Part shown: positions 1 to 8,262 of the stretch, one piece after another
How the letters are laid out: every line of letters starts with the position of its first letter
Numbering within the stretch: position 1 is the stretch's first letter
Origin: JAFGBM01 sp964610155
GTDB lineage: Bacteria; Actinomycetota; Actinomycetes; Actinomycetales; Demequinaceae
DNA: 56,675 nucleotides
Assembly: GCA_964610155.1 (NCBI GenBank)
Contig: CAZSUY010000012.1
Coordinates: 1-56,675 of the forward strand
Reading direction: 5' to 3'
Made by a program: the position numbers and the translations under genes
The notes under the pieces: model-generated
The model's input: only the letters and a program-made list of their open reading frames with translations
Told to the model about the DNA's origin: nothing
The model's database searches: none

Positions 1-21
1 GAACTGCGGGAAGGCAATGCC

Positions 22-1491
22 ATGGGCACGTCAGTGGGCGCCGGTCGCCATATGGTGCGGATTCGCGCGTCGTTGCAGGGCGTCGAGCCCGAGGTGTGGA
101 GGCTGATCGATGTCGACGCCGAGTTGACCCTAGAGGACCTTCATACGGTGCTGCAGGTCGCGTTCGGCTGGAGGCAGTACCACCTGCACGGATTCGCCCA
201 GGAGGAGAGTCCGCGAGGGGAGCGGCGGCTGCGTCGGTATTGGCGTGACGAACGCTCGCTCGCCGAGGGGATGACGGGGGTTCCAGAGGCGGACGCGAGG
301 GTGGGCCACGTGTTCGCCGAAACCCATGCCTCGGTCGAGTACGAGTATGACTTCGGCGACGGATGGGTGCACGTGCTCGAGTGGGTGGACACCTGTGCGG
401 GCGAGCCGGGAGAGCCGCGCGCATCGTTGGTGCGGGCGGAGGGGAGCGCCCCCTGGGAGGACTCCGGAGGCGCCCCTGGATACATGGAGAAGCGGGAGGC
501 CTGCGGCGACCCCGCGCACCCGGATCACGCTGAGACGATGCGCTGGGTCGAGCAGACGTCGGGACCGTGGCGGGTACCCGATGGCTCGCCCCCCGACGTG
601 GAGGCGATCACGCGAGAGTTGGTGCGCCAGTTTCCCGACAGGATTTCTGACAGGTCCGACGACGATGTCGCGATGGTCCGGCGGCCTACCGTCATCGATG
701 CCCTGACGGACAGAATGGTGGACGGCTGGGTGCCAGAGTTCCGGATGTACCTCGAGCGGGGTGGGGTGAATCTCAATGGTTCGCACGCGTCAGCGGTGGT
801 GCCTCAACGGGCGCCCGTCGATGTCGCGACCATGGACGCCGCCGTGAGGCCGTACCGATGGCTGCTCGAACGCGTCGGCCCCGAGGGCCTCCGCCTCACC
901 GCCGCCGGATGGCTCCCGCCCGTCGTCGTGGTCGAGGCGCTTGCGGAGTTGGATTGGCGCGACCGCGAGGTGGGGGCGGGCAACCGGGAGGATCGCACGA
1001 ACACGGTGTTCGACCTGCGCCACACGGCCATGGCCCTGGGTCTCCTGCGCGTTCAGAAGGGGATGCTGCTGGTGACGCCCGCAGGGAGGAAGGTTGCGGC
1101 CGATGCGGAAGGCCTGTGGCGGTACCTCGCTCGAGCGGTGGTGGAGCGTGCGGGGTCGGACGTGGAGCGGGACGCGTCGTTGTTCTTCGCGGTCGAGGTG
1201 GCGGCCGGTCGCAACGCCTGGGATGCCAACTACCGCCGAGACCCATACGGCGACGCGGTCGCGTTCGCCCTCCAGACCGTGGGGTGGGTGTCACGATCCG
1301 GGGAAGAACTCGATGCACACGTCGCCCGGGACGCCGCGAGTCTGGCAGCGGAGGTCTTCGAGATCCTCGGCGCGTGGGAGCGCGACAGCCGGACGCGGCG
1401 CGGCGTGGTGACCGAGGTGGGCCGGGCGTTCGCCGGAGAGATGCTCACGCTGCCCGCCGACCTCGCCCGGCACCGCCCGATCACTCCATAA
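22..1491 (+). CDS. Plasmid pRiA4b ORF-3-like domain protein
   Basis: A 489-residue protein whose first ~130 residues match the pRiA4b ORF-3 family (annotated in actinobacteria as IS1096 passenger TnpR-like). Visible hallmarks are the VRIRASLQGVEPEVWR opening, TLEDLHTVLQVAFGW, the YHLHGF segment and the acidic YEYDFGDGWVHVLEW segment. Residues ~240-489 form a separate, mostly helical region that I do not recognise. The family has no established biochemical function and is often found on plasmids and islands. The ATG at 22 follows a GGGAAGG-like stretch; a second ATG at 52 begins right at the conserved core and is a plausible alternative start. It points toward a scrap of aceE-like sequence and an accessory ATPase, consistent with a variable region. 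Confidence 0.8.
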   Translation: MGTSVGAGRHMVRIRASLQGVEPEVWRLIDVDAELTLEDLHTVLQVAFGWRQYHLHGFAQEESPRGERRLRRYWRDERSLAEGMTGVPEADARVGHVFAETHASVEYEYDFGDGWVHVLEWVDTCAGEPGEPRASLVRAEGSAPWEDSGGAPGYMEKREACGDPAHPDHAETMRWVEQTSGPWRVPDGSPPDVEAITRELVRQFPDRISDRSDDDVAMVRRPTVIDALTDRMVDGWVPEFRMYLERGGVNLNGSHASAVVPQRAPVDVATMDAAVRPYRWLLERVGPEGLRLTAAGWLPPVVVVEALAELDWRDREVGAGNREDRTNTVFDLRHTAMALGLLRVQKGMLLVTPAGRKVAADAEGLWRYLARAVVERAGSDVERDASLFFAVEVAAGRNAWDANYRRDPYGDAVAFALQTVGWVSRSGEELDAHVARDAASLAAEVFEILGAWERDSRTRRGVVTEVGRAFAGEMLTLPADLARHRPITP

Positions 1492-1517
1492 GATCCTGAA
1501 TCGCCGCTGCGTCCTGG

Positions 1518-1559
1518 AGCCCGAGAGTCCGAGAACCCGAAGCCGTACGCCCCGAGCAT
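1518..1559 (-). pseudogene. Tiny aceE C-terminal scrap
   Basis: Read on the minus strand, 14 codons give MLGAYGFGFSDSRA. This matches 12 of 14 residues of the segment VLGADGFGFSDSRA in the larger aceE remnant nearby, and is close to the same place in intact aceE. The surrounding frame does not continue the similarity, so this would be an isolated relic. The match is short and glycine-rich, so chance similarity is not fully excluded. Confidence 0.45.
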
Positions 1560-1657
1560 CGGGGCATCGGTCCTGTGGATAGCGGGCGGCGGAGATGCTG
1601 GACGGGTAGGGTCGATTCCTGGCTCCTCAGGCGGCCCTCACCCCCGAGTCGGTCTGA

Positions 1658-1726
1658 ACTATACAATCGTCCGAGCGAAAACTATACAATCGTCCAGACA
1701 CATACTGTACAATTGTCCGGGTCTGA
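1658..1726 (+). repeat. Three 23-bp direct repeats before the ATPase gene
   Basis: Three back-to-back 23-bp units start at 1658, 1681 and 1704. Each begins ACTATACAATCGTCC or the variant ACTGTACAATTGTCC, followed by a variable 8-bp part. The hexamer GTCTGA occurs just before unit 1 and at the end of unit 3. The core of unit 3 is a near-palindrome centred on AATT. The block ends about a dozen bases before the ATPase start, so a regulator binding here, or the ATPase itself, could control its expression. The AT-rich TATACAAT cores could also serve as -10 elements. Confidence 0.7.
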
Positions 1727-1737
1727 AGGTGAGGGGC

Positions 1738-2991
1738 ATGGCACCGTCGCAGGCGCATATTCCCCGCCTTCTCCAAGCGAGACTCCTGGAGTCGATCGCC
1801 GACACCCCGGTCACCTTGGTCCACGGCCCCCGCCAGTCCGGGAAAACCACCTTCGTCAAGGCGGTGGGGCAGTCCCTGGGGTACCAATACATCACCTTCG
1901 ACGACGACGTCCAGGTTGAGGCCACAGTCGACGATCCCATCGGTTTCGTCGAGAGACTCGGGCCCAGGGCGATCCTCGACGAAGTCCAACGCGTCCCCCA
2001 CCTCTTCACGAGCATCAAGGCCGCGATCGATCGCAACCGAGCCCCCGGTCGTTTCATCATGACTGGTTCCGCCAACGTCCTCATGGTGCCGGCGCTGGCC
2101 GACTCCCTGGCTGGGCGGATCGGCATGCTCCGCCTTCACCCCTTCGCCCAAGCCGAACTCCACGGACACCCCGCCCCTTTCCTCGACACCCTCTTCGCCA
2201 ATGGATTTCGCGCATCCCGGACGGAGCGGCTCGGTCGAAGCCTCACCGAGATGGTTGCCACGGGAGGCTACCCAGAGGCCGTCGCCCGAACTGCCCCGCA
2301 TCGTCGCGCAGACTGGCTACGCGCTCACGTCGACACCCAGATCCAGCGCGACGTCAGAGACCTGGCGCGAATTCGCTCCCTCGAAATCGAACCTCGCCTG
2401 CTTACGCTCGCGTCGACCCTCACGGCGCAACTGGTCAACGTGACGGGCCTTGCTCGCACTTTGGGCGTCGCGCGTCCCACGATCGAGGAGCACCTGACCT
2501 TGCTGGAGAACATCTTCGTGCTCGATCGCCTACCGGCGTGGCACACCAATCGCATCAAGCGCATCGCGCGGACCCCCAAGCTTCATGTGGGGGACTCCGG
2601 GATGGCGGCCGCGCTCGGCGACCGCGATGCGGTACAACTGGAGGCCGACCGCCCCTACTTCGGACGCCTGCTGGAGACCTTCGTCTTCCAGGAACTTCGT
2701 CGTCAGGCGAGTTGGCATGAGCACCGGACGGGGTTCTCCCACTACCGCGACGCTCAGCAGTACGAGGTCGACATCGTCCTGGAACGCGGTTCGCACCTCG
2801 TGGCCGGAGTCGAGGTCAAGGCGGCGGCGTCCGTCAACCCTCGCGACTTCGTCGGCCTGCATAGACTCCACGCCGCGGCGGGCGAGGCTTTCGTGTGCGG
2901 CGTGATCCTGTACGACGGGGAACTCGGATATCGCGTGGGGGAGAACCTCTGGGCGCTCCCCATCCGCACCCTGTGGGAAGGCCAGGCTTGA
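1738..2991 (+). CDS. AAA ATPase with DUF4143 domain
   Basis: A 417-residue member of the AAA_14/DUF4143 family, which is widespread, mobile and of uncertain function. The Walker A motif HGPRQSGKTT lies near residues 27-36 and Walker B is RAILDEVQRV near 80. A GSANVLM sensor-like segment follows, then the MVATGGYPEAV linker typical of the family, a winged-helix-like stretch (VTGLARTLGVARPTIEEHL) and a C-terminal YEVDIVLERG...GVEVKAA segment resembling the D...ExK core of a PD-(D/E)xK nuclease fold. The ATG at 1738 has AAGGTGAGG just upstream; an in-frame GTG at 1729 is less likely. The three 23-bp repeats sit immediately upstream. These ATPases often occur in islands, matching the disrupted neighbourhood. 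Confidence 0.88.
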   Translation: MAPSQAHIPRLLQARLLESIADTPVTLVHGPRQSGKTTFVKAVGQSLGYQYITFDDDVQVEATVDDPIGFVERLGPRAILDEVQRVPHLFTSIKAAIDRNRAPGRFIMTGSANVLMVPALADSLAGRIGMLRLHPFAQAELHGHPAPFLDTLFANGFRASRTERLGRSLTEMVATGGYPEAVARTAPHRRADWLRAHVDTQIQRDVRDLARIRSLEIEPRLLTLASTLTAQLVNVTGLARTLGVARPTIEEHLTLLENIFVLDRLPAWHTNRIKRIARTPKLHVGDSGMAAALGDRDAVQLEADRPYFGRLLETFVFQELRRQASWHEHRTGFSHYRDAQQYEVDIVLERGSHLVAGVEVKAAASVNPRDFVGLHRLHAAAGEAFVCGVILYDGELGYRVGENLWALPIRTLWEGQA

Positions 2992-3050
2992 TCCCTTCCC
3001 CGAGCGAGCTCGGGGTGGCGCCCCACCTCGACGGCCGGGGTCGGCGACCC

Positions 3051-4040
<990 letters not shown>

Positions 4041-4456
4041 GGCCGGCTCACGCCCCTGTGCCGGAACCCCACGCGCACGGCGAAGCACGAGACCACCCAG
4101 ACGCCGTCGTCCGCCGGATCCTCGTCGCGCCCCGCCCACGGGGTGTGCATCGTCAGGAGGCGCTGGTAGTTGATGCGCGGCTCGACGGCGCACCAACCGA
4201 CGGGCTCGCGATCGAGGAACGCGACGAGCCCCGTGGTGGTGGGGGACTTGGGCTCGTTGCAGTGCGTCTGCTCGCGCAGCCGAGCCTTGCGCTCCTCTTC
4301 CGGAAGGTGCCTCCAGTCCGTGTCGTGGACCTTGAACCACTGGCACTGACAGCGGTGCGAGTCGCCGCGCTCACCGAACACTCGCTGAACGTCCTCCCAC
4401 AACACGCGGTTTGCGGGGACGACGGTGTAGACAGGTTCGACTAGCGGTGGTTTCAT
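4041..4456 (-). pseudogene. GNAT-family N-acetyltransferase, truncated
   Basis: From the ATG at 4456 the product begins MKPPLVEPVYTVVPANRVLW and continues with the CQCQWFKV, LREQTHC, GLVAFLDREPVGWCAVEPR and VWVVSCFAVRVGFRHRG segments typical of an actinobacterial GNAT family. The motif RHRGVSR corresponds to the acetyl-CoA loop R/Q-x-x-G-x-G/A. Just after it the sequence switches to aceE sequence in another frame. The last ~60-70 residues of a GNAT fold are therefore missing and replaced by out-of-frame translation. The gene is probably inactive; the acetyl acceptor of the ancestral enzyme is unknown. Confidence 0.82.
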
Positions 4457-4554
4457 TGGGCCAACAGTAGTCAGTAGCGGCGAACGAAGCCAACGCTCAA
4501 CCGGCGCGGAACGGCCACGCCCGCTCGCCTGAGGTTGGGAGTGAGGAGGAGGCC

Positions 4555-4707
4555 GTGGCAACGGCGCATCGACGCCGACCCATCCAGGTCGCCATCGTCG
4601 TCGCTATCGTCGGTCTGACGGGCCCGGACGAAGTGGCGCCCTCGGGGATCCGATACCGCGTTGGTTCGCGCGGGTTCGGTTTCCCCGAGGGCGAGGCGGA
4701 AGGCTAG
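4555..4707 (+). other. Possible small ORF with a strong Shine-Dalgarno
   Basis: In the ~330 bases between the truncated acetyltransferase and the transporter operon, a GTG at 4555 preceded by GAGGAGG opens a 50-codon frame ending at 4707. It has a short hydrophobic run (VAIVVAIVGL). Directly after the stop, another frame reads VLQAVVAVAAIPIGITTDLV up to a stop at 4791-4793, so this may be one frameshifted small membrane gene. I recognise no family. The ribosome binding site is the only positive evidence. Confidence 0.25.
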
Positions 4708-4750
4708 CGATCTCCGGCCCGGTGCTTCAGGCCGTCGTAGCCGTCGCCGC

Positions 4751-4766
4751 GATCCCGATCGGGATC
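4751..4766 (-). terminator. Perfect palindrome behind the transporter operon
   Basis: GATCCCGATCGGGATC is a 16-bp perfect inverted repeat about 24 bases past the permease stop. It could act as a weak terminator for the leftward operon. It lacks a clear T-run, so the call is tentative. Confidence 0.35.
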
Positions 4767-4789
4767 ACCACCGACCTAGTCAACACTCC

Positions 4790-5803
4790 TTAGTGCCCGA
4801 AACGTCTTTGCATGAACGCGTGGATGGACACGGCGGCGAGGATGATGCCGCCGTAGATTACCTGAGTCCAATACGCCTCGACCCCCATGGCGACGATGGC
4901 CGCCTGGATTCCACCGATCATGAACGCCCCGATGAACGTTCCCCAGATCGTTCCGCGGCCACCGAAGACCGAGGTCCCGCCGACGAAAACCGCCGCGAGA
5001 GCCGGCAGCAGGTAGGCGCTGCCCATCGTCGGGTAGAAGTTCGCCACCTGGAGGCTCTGCATCACTCCGGCGAGGGCCGATGCCATCCCTACAAGAACGA
5101 AAAGCGAGATCCGAGTACGGTTGATGGCTATTCCCATGAGCTGGGCCGCGGGACGGTTGTCGCCGATGACATGGGCGTTCTGGCCGACGCGATGCCGGAA
5201 TAGGATCAGCCAACTGAACAGAGCGACGATGACGAGCCACACGAACTGCATGGGTATTCCGAGCAAGCGGCCGTCGAACAATCGGTACACCCAGGAGGAC
5301 TGCGCCTCGACGAGTGCGTAACTCTTTCCGTTGACCAGAGCCAACGTGAGACCCCGGAAGAGGAACTGGGTGCCGATGGTGATGACCAGCGCGGGGATGC
5401 CGAGGAACGTGACCAGCACGCCGTTGAAAAGCCCGGCGAGTGCACCGATCGCGATGGCGGCCAAGACGGCAAGTCCGACGTTACCGATGGTCTTTTCGAC
5501 GGCGACGAAACCGACCATGGACAGTCCATAGATCGAGACGAACGACAGGTCGATGTCGCCGCTGACGATGACCAGGGTCATCAGCAGAGCAGGTAGGGCG
5601 AAGTACGGCGTCGTCTGCGCGAAGGAGACGTAGATCGGCGTATTGAGGAATGTCGTGGGCGCCAGCGAGATGAAGACGATCCACAGCATGATGAATGCGG
5701 TGGTAATGCCGATCTGCGAGGACCACCGTGCCATGAACGTACGGAAAGTCCACCTCTGCGAGAACGACGTCGACGCCCGCGGTGCCTGGACGGCCTTGCT
5801 CAT
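4790..5803 (-). CDS. Sugar ABC transporter permease (CUT2/RbsC-like)
   Basis: A 337-residue polytopic inner-membrane translocator of the ribose/xylose/arabinose class. About eight to ten hydrophobic segments are visible. Family signatures include ALPALLMTLVIVSGDIDLSF near residues 70-90, LVTFLGIPALVITIGT, GDNRPAAQLMGI (the cytoplasmic EAA-like coupling loop) and FVGGTSVFGGRGTIWGTFIGA. The length is usual for the family. Its ATG overlaps the ATPase stop in an ATGA arrangement, so the two are translationally coupled. It would form the membrane channel for a pentose or hexose delivered by the binding protein upstream. The substrate is not readable from sequence; placement between gal and ara genes makes L-arabinose and/or D-galactose likely. 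Confidence 0.92.
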   Translation of the reverse strand: MSKAVQAPRASTSFSQRWTFRTFMARWSSQIGITTAFIMLWIVFISLAPTTFLNTPIYVSFAQTTPYFALPALLMTLVIVSGDIDLSFVSIYGLSMVGFVAVEKTIGNVGLAVLAAIAIGALAGLFNGVLVTFLGIPALVITIGTQFLFRGLTLALVNGKSYALVEAQSSWVYRLFDGRLLGIPMQFVWLVIVALFSWLILFRHRVGQNAHVIGDNRPAAQLMGIAINRTRISLFVLVGMASALAGVMQSLQVANFYPTMGSAYLLPALAAVFVGGTSVFGGRGTIWGTFIGAFMIGGIQAAIVAMGVEAYWTQVIYGGIILAAVSIHAFMQRRFGH

Positions 5804-6741
5804 GATGCCCTCCCAGTCGTCTTGGTCGTTTTGCCAGCAGGTCCCGATTTCTTGCCCCTCGGGTCGACGAAGGTGCCGCTCGTAGCGATCTCCCGCATGA
5901 TGTCGGTTACCTGGTCCAAGCTGTATTGAGAGGTAGAGAGTTCCGCCGCGACGCGACCGCGATCGAGCACCACCACTCGGTCGGCCACGGAGTAGACGTG
6001 GAAGATGTTGTGATCGATGAAGATGGCCGACTTCCCGGCCGCCTTGATGCTCCGGACGAATTGCACCAACTTGTCGACCTCTTTAAGCGACAGGCCCATG
6101 GTCGGCTCGTCCAGGATGATGATGTCGGCTTCGAAATGAAGCGCCCGCACGATGGCCAGCCCCTGGCGTTCCCCGCCGGAAAGTCCCGTGACTCGCGTGT
6201 CTGGGGTGAGCACCGCCGAGGTGAATCCCATGGACTCGCCCATGAGGTCCGAGGTGATCTTGCGCATCGCGCGCACGTTCATGAAGCCGAGCCAGCGGGT
6301 CAGGGGACGCCCCATGAAGATGTTGTTCCACAACGAAAGTTGATCCGCGAGGGCCCTCTCCTGGAAGACGGTTTCGATTCCGAGCCCCCGCGCTCGGTCG
6401 ACGGTGAGACCGCGTACTTCCTTGCCATTGAAGAGGAGCTGCCCGGCATTCGGCTGGTACACGCCCGTGATGATCTTGATACAGGTGGATTTCCCCGCCC
6501 CGTTGTCGCCTAGGAGCCCGAGGACCTCCCCGGCGCGCAACGAGAGACTGACGTCGCGAAGTACTTCGATGCCTCCGAACGACTTGTCGATGTGACGAAG
6601 TTCGATCGCGATGCGACCCACGTCGCCCTCCGAGGCCTGCTCGGGGGCGACGATGGTCGAGTTCGACGAGGGCCGCTGGGGCTGGCGAGCGTGCTGCCCG
6701 CCAGCCCCAGTTCCCTGCATGTTCGCTTGTGCTTCCTGCAT
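5800..6741 (-). CDS. Sugar ABC transporter ATP-binding protein (single domain)
   Basis: A 313-residue protein with one nucleotide-binding domain: Walker A GDNGAGKST (residues 78-86), signature LSGGERQG (187-194) and Walker B IIILDEPT (about 207-214). Most CUT2 sugar transporters have a duplicated ~500-residue ATPase; this one is the short FrcA-type. The first ~40 residues are a variable Gln/Ala-rich extension. A second ATG at 6720 has an AGGAAG ribosome site and may be the true start. It lies 9 bases behind the binding-protein gene and overlaps the permease start. It would energise sugar import. Confidence 0.9.
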   Translation of the reverse strand: MQEAQANMQGTGAGGQHARQPQRPSSNSTIVAPEQASEGDVGRIAIELRHIDKSFGGIEVLRDVSLSLRAGEVLGLLGDNGAGKSTCIKIITGVYQPNAGQLLFNGKEVRGLTVDRARGLGIETVFQERALADQLSLWNNIFMGRPLTRWLGFMNVRAMRKITSDLMGESMGFTSAVLTPDTRVTGLSGGERQGLAIVRALHFEADIIILDEPTMGLSLKEVDKLVQFVRSIKAAGKSAIFIDHNIFHVYSVADRVVVLDRGRVAAELSTSQYSLDQVTDIMREIATSGTFVDPRGKKSGPAGKTTKTTGRAS

Positions 6742-6750
6742 CGGTTCAGA

Positions 6751-7812
6751 TTACCGGATCTGGTCCGTCACAAGCGGTGCGATGACGTCAATGTTCGACT
6801 GGTCGACGAAACCGCCACCCGTGTTGATGAACAAGCCGCTGAACCCGTAGTTGTGCGACAGGCAGAGCTGCTCGATGGCGAAGAATCCCTGAAGGAACTG
6901 CTGCTGGTCGATGGCCAGGTTGACGTAGCCGTCCTGGATTCCCTGGATCGTCGCGGGCGACAGGTCGAAACCGGCCGCGTAGATCGAGCCCGGCGCCAGG
7001 TTGGCGGCCTTCATGTAGGTCGGGATCGTCGAGGTGAGGTTCCCGTGGTCGATGAAGATCGCCTTGACGTTCGGGTGGGAGGACATGAACCCGGTGAAGG
7101 TCGAGACGCCAGCGGCCGGGTCGGCGTTGGTAGCGTCGTCGATCTCAAGGTAGTCCACCGTCATGCCTGCGGCTTCGAGGGCGTCGATGATGCCCTGCGT
7201 CCGCTCGCCACGACCAGGCTGGGCCTTGAGGCCCCAGACGAAGACCTCGTCGCCCGACTGCAGGTCGGCACGCTTGATGGCTTCGTTGGCAAGCGAGGCT
7301 CCTGCGTCATGAAGCACGGCACCCACGTAGCCCATGCCGTCGGCGGCGTACTTTGCTTCAGCGGTGGGCAACTCGGTGTTCATCACCGTGACGAGGATGC
7401 CCTGGCTCTCCGCCTGGTCGATCAGCGGGTCGAACGCCGAGTCACCCGGGTGACCCATGATGGCGATGCCGTCCGGATTGGTCGCCATGGCTTGCTGGAA
7501 CCCTGTGACCATGTTCTGCGGGTCCCAGTCCGACCACACGTAGGTGACGTCGGCGCCGAGCGCGTCGGCGGCCGCTACGGCGCCGTTGTACACAACGGTC
7601 TCGAAGCCACCACCTGCGGTACCGCCGGGGAAGAACACGATATTGGTCCCGGCGCAGAGGCCCCCCGAAGTGGCGGGTGCGTTATCCGTCGTGGTCGAAT
7701 CAGTGGTTGCGTCGCTGCTTGAGCATGCGGTAATTCCGAGCATCAAGGCGACCACGAGGCCAGCTGCACCCGTGAGTCGCACTCCGCTCCTGGATCGGAT
7801 ATTCGTACTCAT
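6751..7812 (-). CDS. Sugar-binding lipoprotein of the ABC transporter
   Basis: The ATG at 7812 has AAGGGAG upstream and gives a 353-residue lipoprotein. The signal peptide ends in the lipobox LGITAC with Cys30 as the lipidation site, followed by a Ser/Thr/Asp-rich tether. The mature part is a periplasmic-binding-protein fold of the Peripla_BP_4 type: NPDGIAIMGHPGDSAFDPLI, GILVTVMNTELP, NVKAIFIDHGNL and IYAAGFDLSPATIQGI. It is anchored on the outside of the membrane and hands sugar to the permease. It is first in the operon and is preceded by a long leader with a CAAA repeat and a possible leader ORF. Frames extending upstream to 7929 lack signal-peptide logic. Confidence 0.9.
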   Translation of the reverse strand: MSTNIRSRSGVRLTGAAGLVVALMLGITACSSSDATTDSTTTDNAPATSGGLCAGTNIVFFPGGTAGGGFETVVYNGAVAAADALGADVTYVWSDWDPQNMVTGFQQAMATNPDGIAIMGHPGDSAFDPLIDQAESQGILVTVMNTELPTAEAKYAADGMGYVGAVLHDAGASLANEAIKRADLQSGDEVFVWGLKAQPGRGERTQGIIDALEAAGMTVDYLEIDDATNADPAAGVSTFTGFMSSHPNVKAIFIDHGNLTSTIPTYMKAANLAPGSIYAAGFDLSPATIQGIQDGYVNLAIDQQQFLQGFFAIEQLCLSHNYGFSGLFINTGGGFVDQSNIDVIAPLVTDQIR

Positions 7813-7827
7813 AATGCGAACTCCCTT

Positions 7828-7847
7828 GTTTGTTTGTTTGTTTGTTT
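7828..7847 (-). repeat. (CAAA)5 tetranucleotide repeat next to the ribosome site
   Basis: Five perfect GTTT units on the plus strand read as CAAA repeats in the mRNA, ending directly against the AAGGGAG ribosome site of the binding-protein gene. An unstructured CAAA tract can enhance translation initiation. Tetranucleotide runs also slip, so copy number could vary between strains. Confidence 0.75.
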
Positions 7848-8023
7848 GTACATCGTGACCAGCCAGGGTGAGAGGGGTAAGGCTTCCCTCTCGACTCTCG
7901 CGTCCAGTGACCCGATCTGCTATTCGCATCCTTGTGGGATCCAGTCACCTGTAGCGACAGCGAACTCGCTGGTTTGAAATCGACTGCGTGAATACGCATG
8001 TAGCCAGTTAGCGACTAATTGCG

Positions 8024-8125
8024 TCATCGTGATGCCGTGTATTGCGTGATGCATTCCCAAGGTGCTACGGCCGGGGAGCACGAGCACCGATGCCCTAGAG
8101 GCAAGCGCACCGAAAATCCGCCCAT
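8024..8125 (-). CDS. Possible leader ORF upstream of the sugar transporter
   Basis: The 450-base gap between the binding-protein gene and lacI holds this 33-codon frame. It starts with ATG and has a near-ideal AAGGAG five bases upstream, which is better than the ribosome site of most genes here. It would lie about 45 bases inside the transcript from the predicted promoter at 8178-8207. The predicted product (MGGFSVRLPLGHRCSCSPAV and 13 more residues) has no recognisable domain. It may be a translated leader, a small protein, or a chance ORF. Confidence 0.35.
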   Translation of the reverse strand: MGGFSVRLPLGHRCSCSPAVAPWECITQYTASR

Positions 8126-8177
8126 ATCGTCTCCTTGAGATCCCACCCGCTTCGATGCGGAGAGGTCGGTGTCTACC

Positions 8178-8207
8178 AGTATGTTAACGTTCCCATTCTC
8201 TTGTCAA
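8178..8207 (-). promoter_or_regulatory. Predicted sugar-transporter promoter with overlapping LacI operator
   Basis: On the minus strand a perfect -35 TTGACA (8202-8207) is followed by an 18-bp spacer and a -10-like CATACT (8178-8183). The 16-bp operator-like ATGTTAACGTTCCCAT (plus strand 8181-8196) covers the -10 and part of the spacer; six of its eight base pairs are symmetric around a central CG, as in LacI-family operators. Binding would block the polymerase. A short inverted repeat (CGAACC-ATTAC-GGTTCG) lies just upstream at 8211-8227. Confidence 0.6.
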
Positions 8208-8262
8208 GCACGAACCATTACGGTTCGGTTACGGTTGAGCGCGGCGGCTCGATCCTTCGCCG

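Noticed and set aside
1658..1726. Tandem repeats as a CRISPR array
   Set aside because: Units abut without spacers of typical length, only three copies, and no cas genes.
8211..8227. Inverted repeat CGAACC-ATTAC-GGTTCG as a terminator of lacI
   Set aside because: Short six-base stem without a T-run; it could equally be an operator half-site, so it was only mentioned in the promoter entry.
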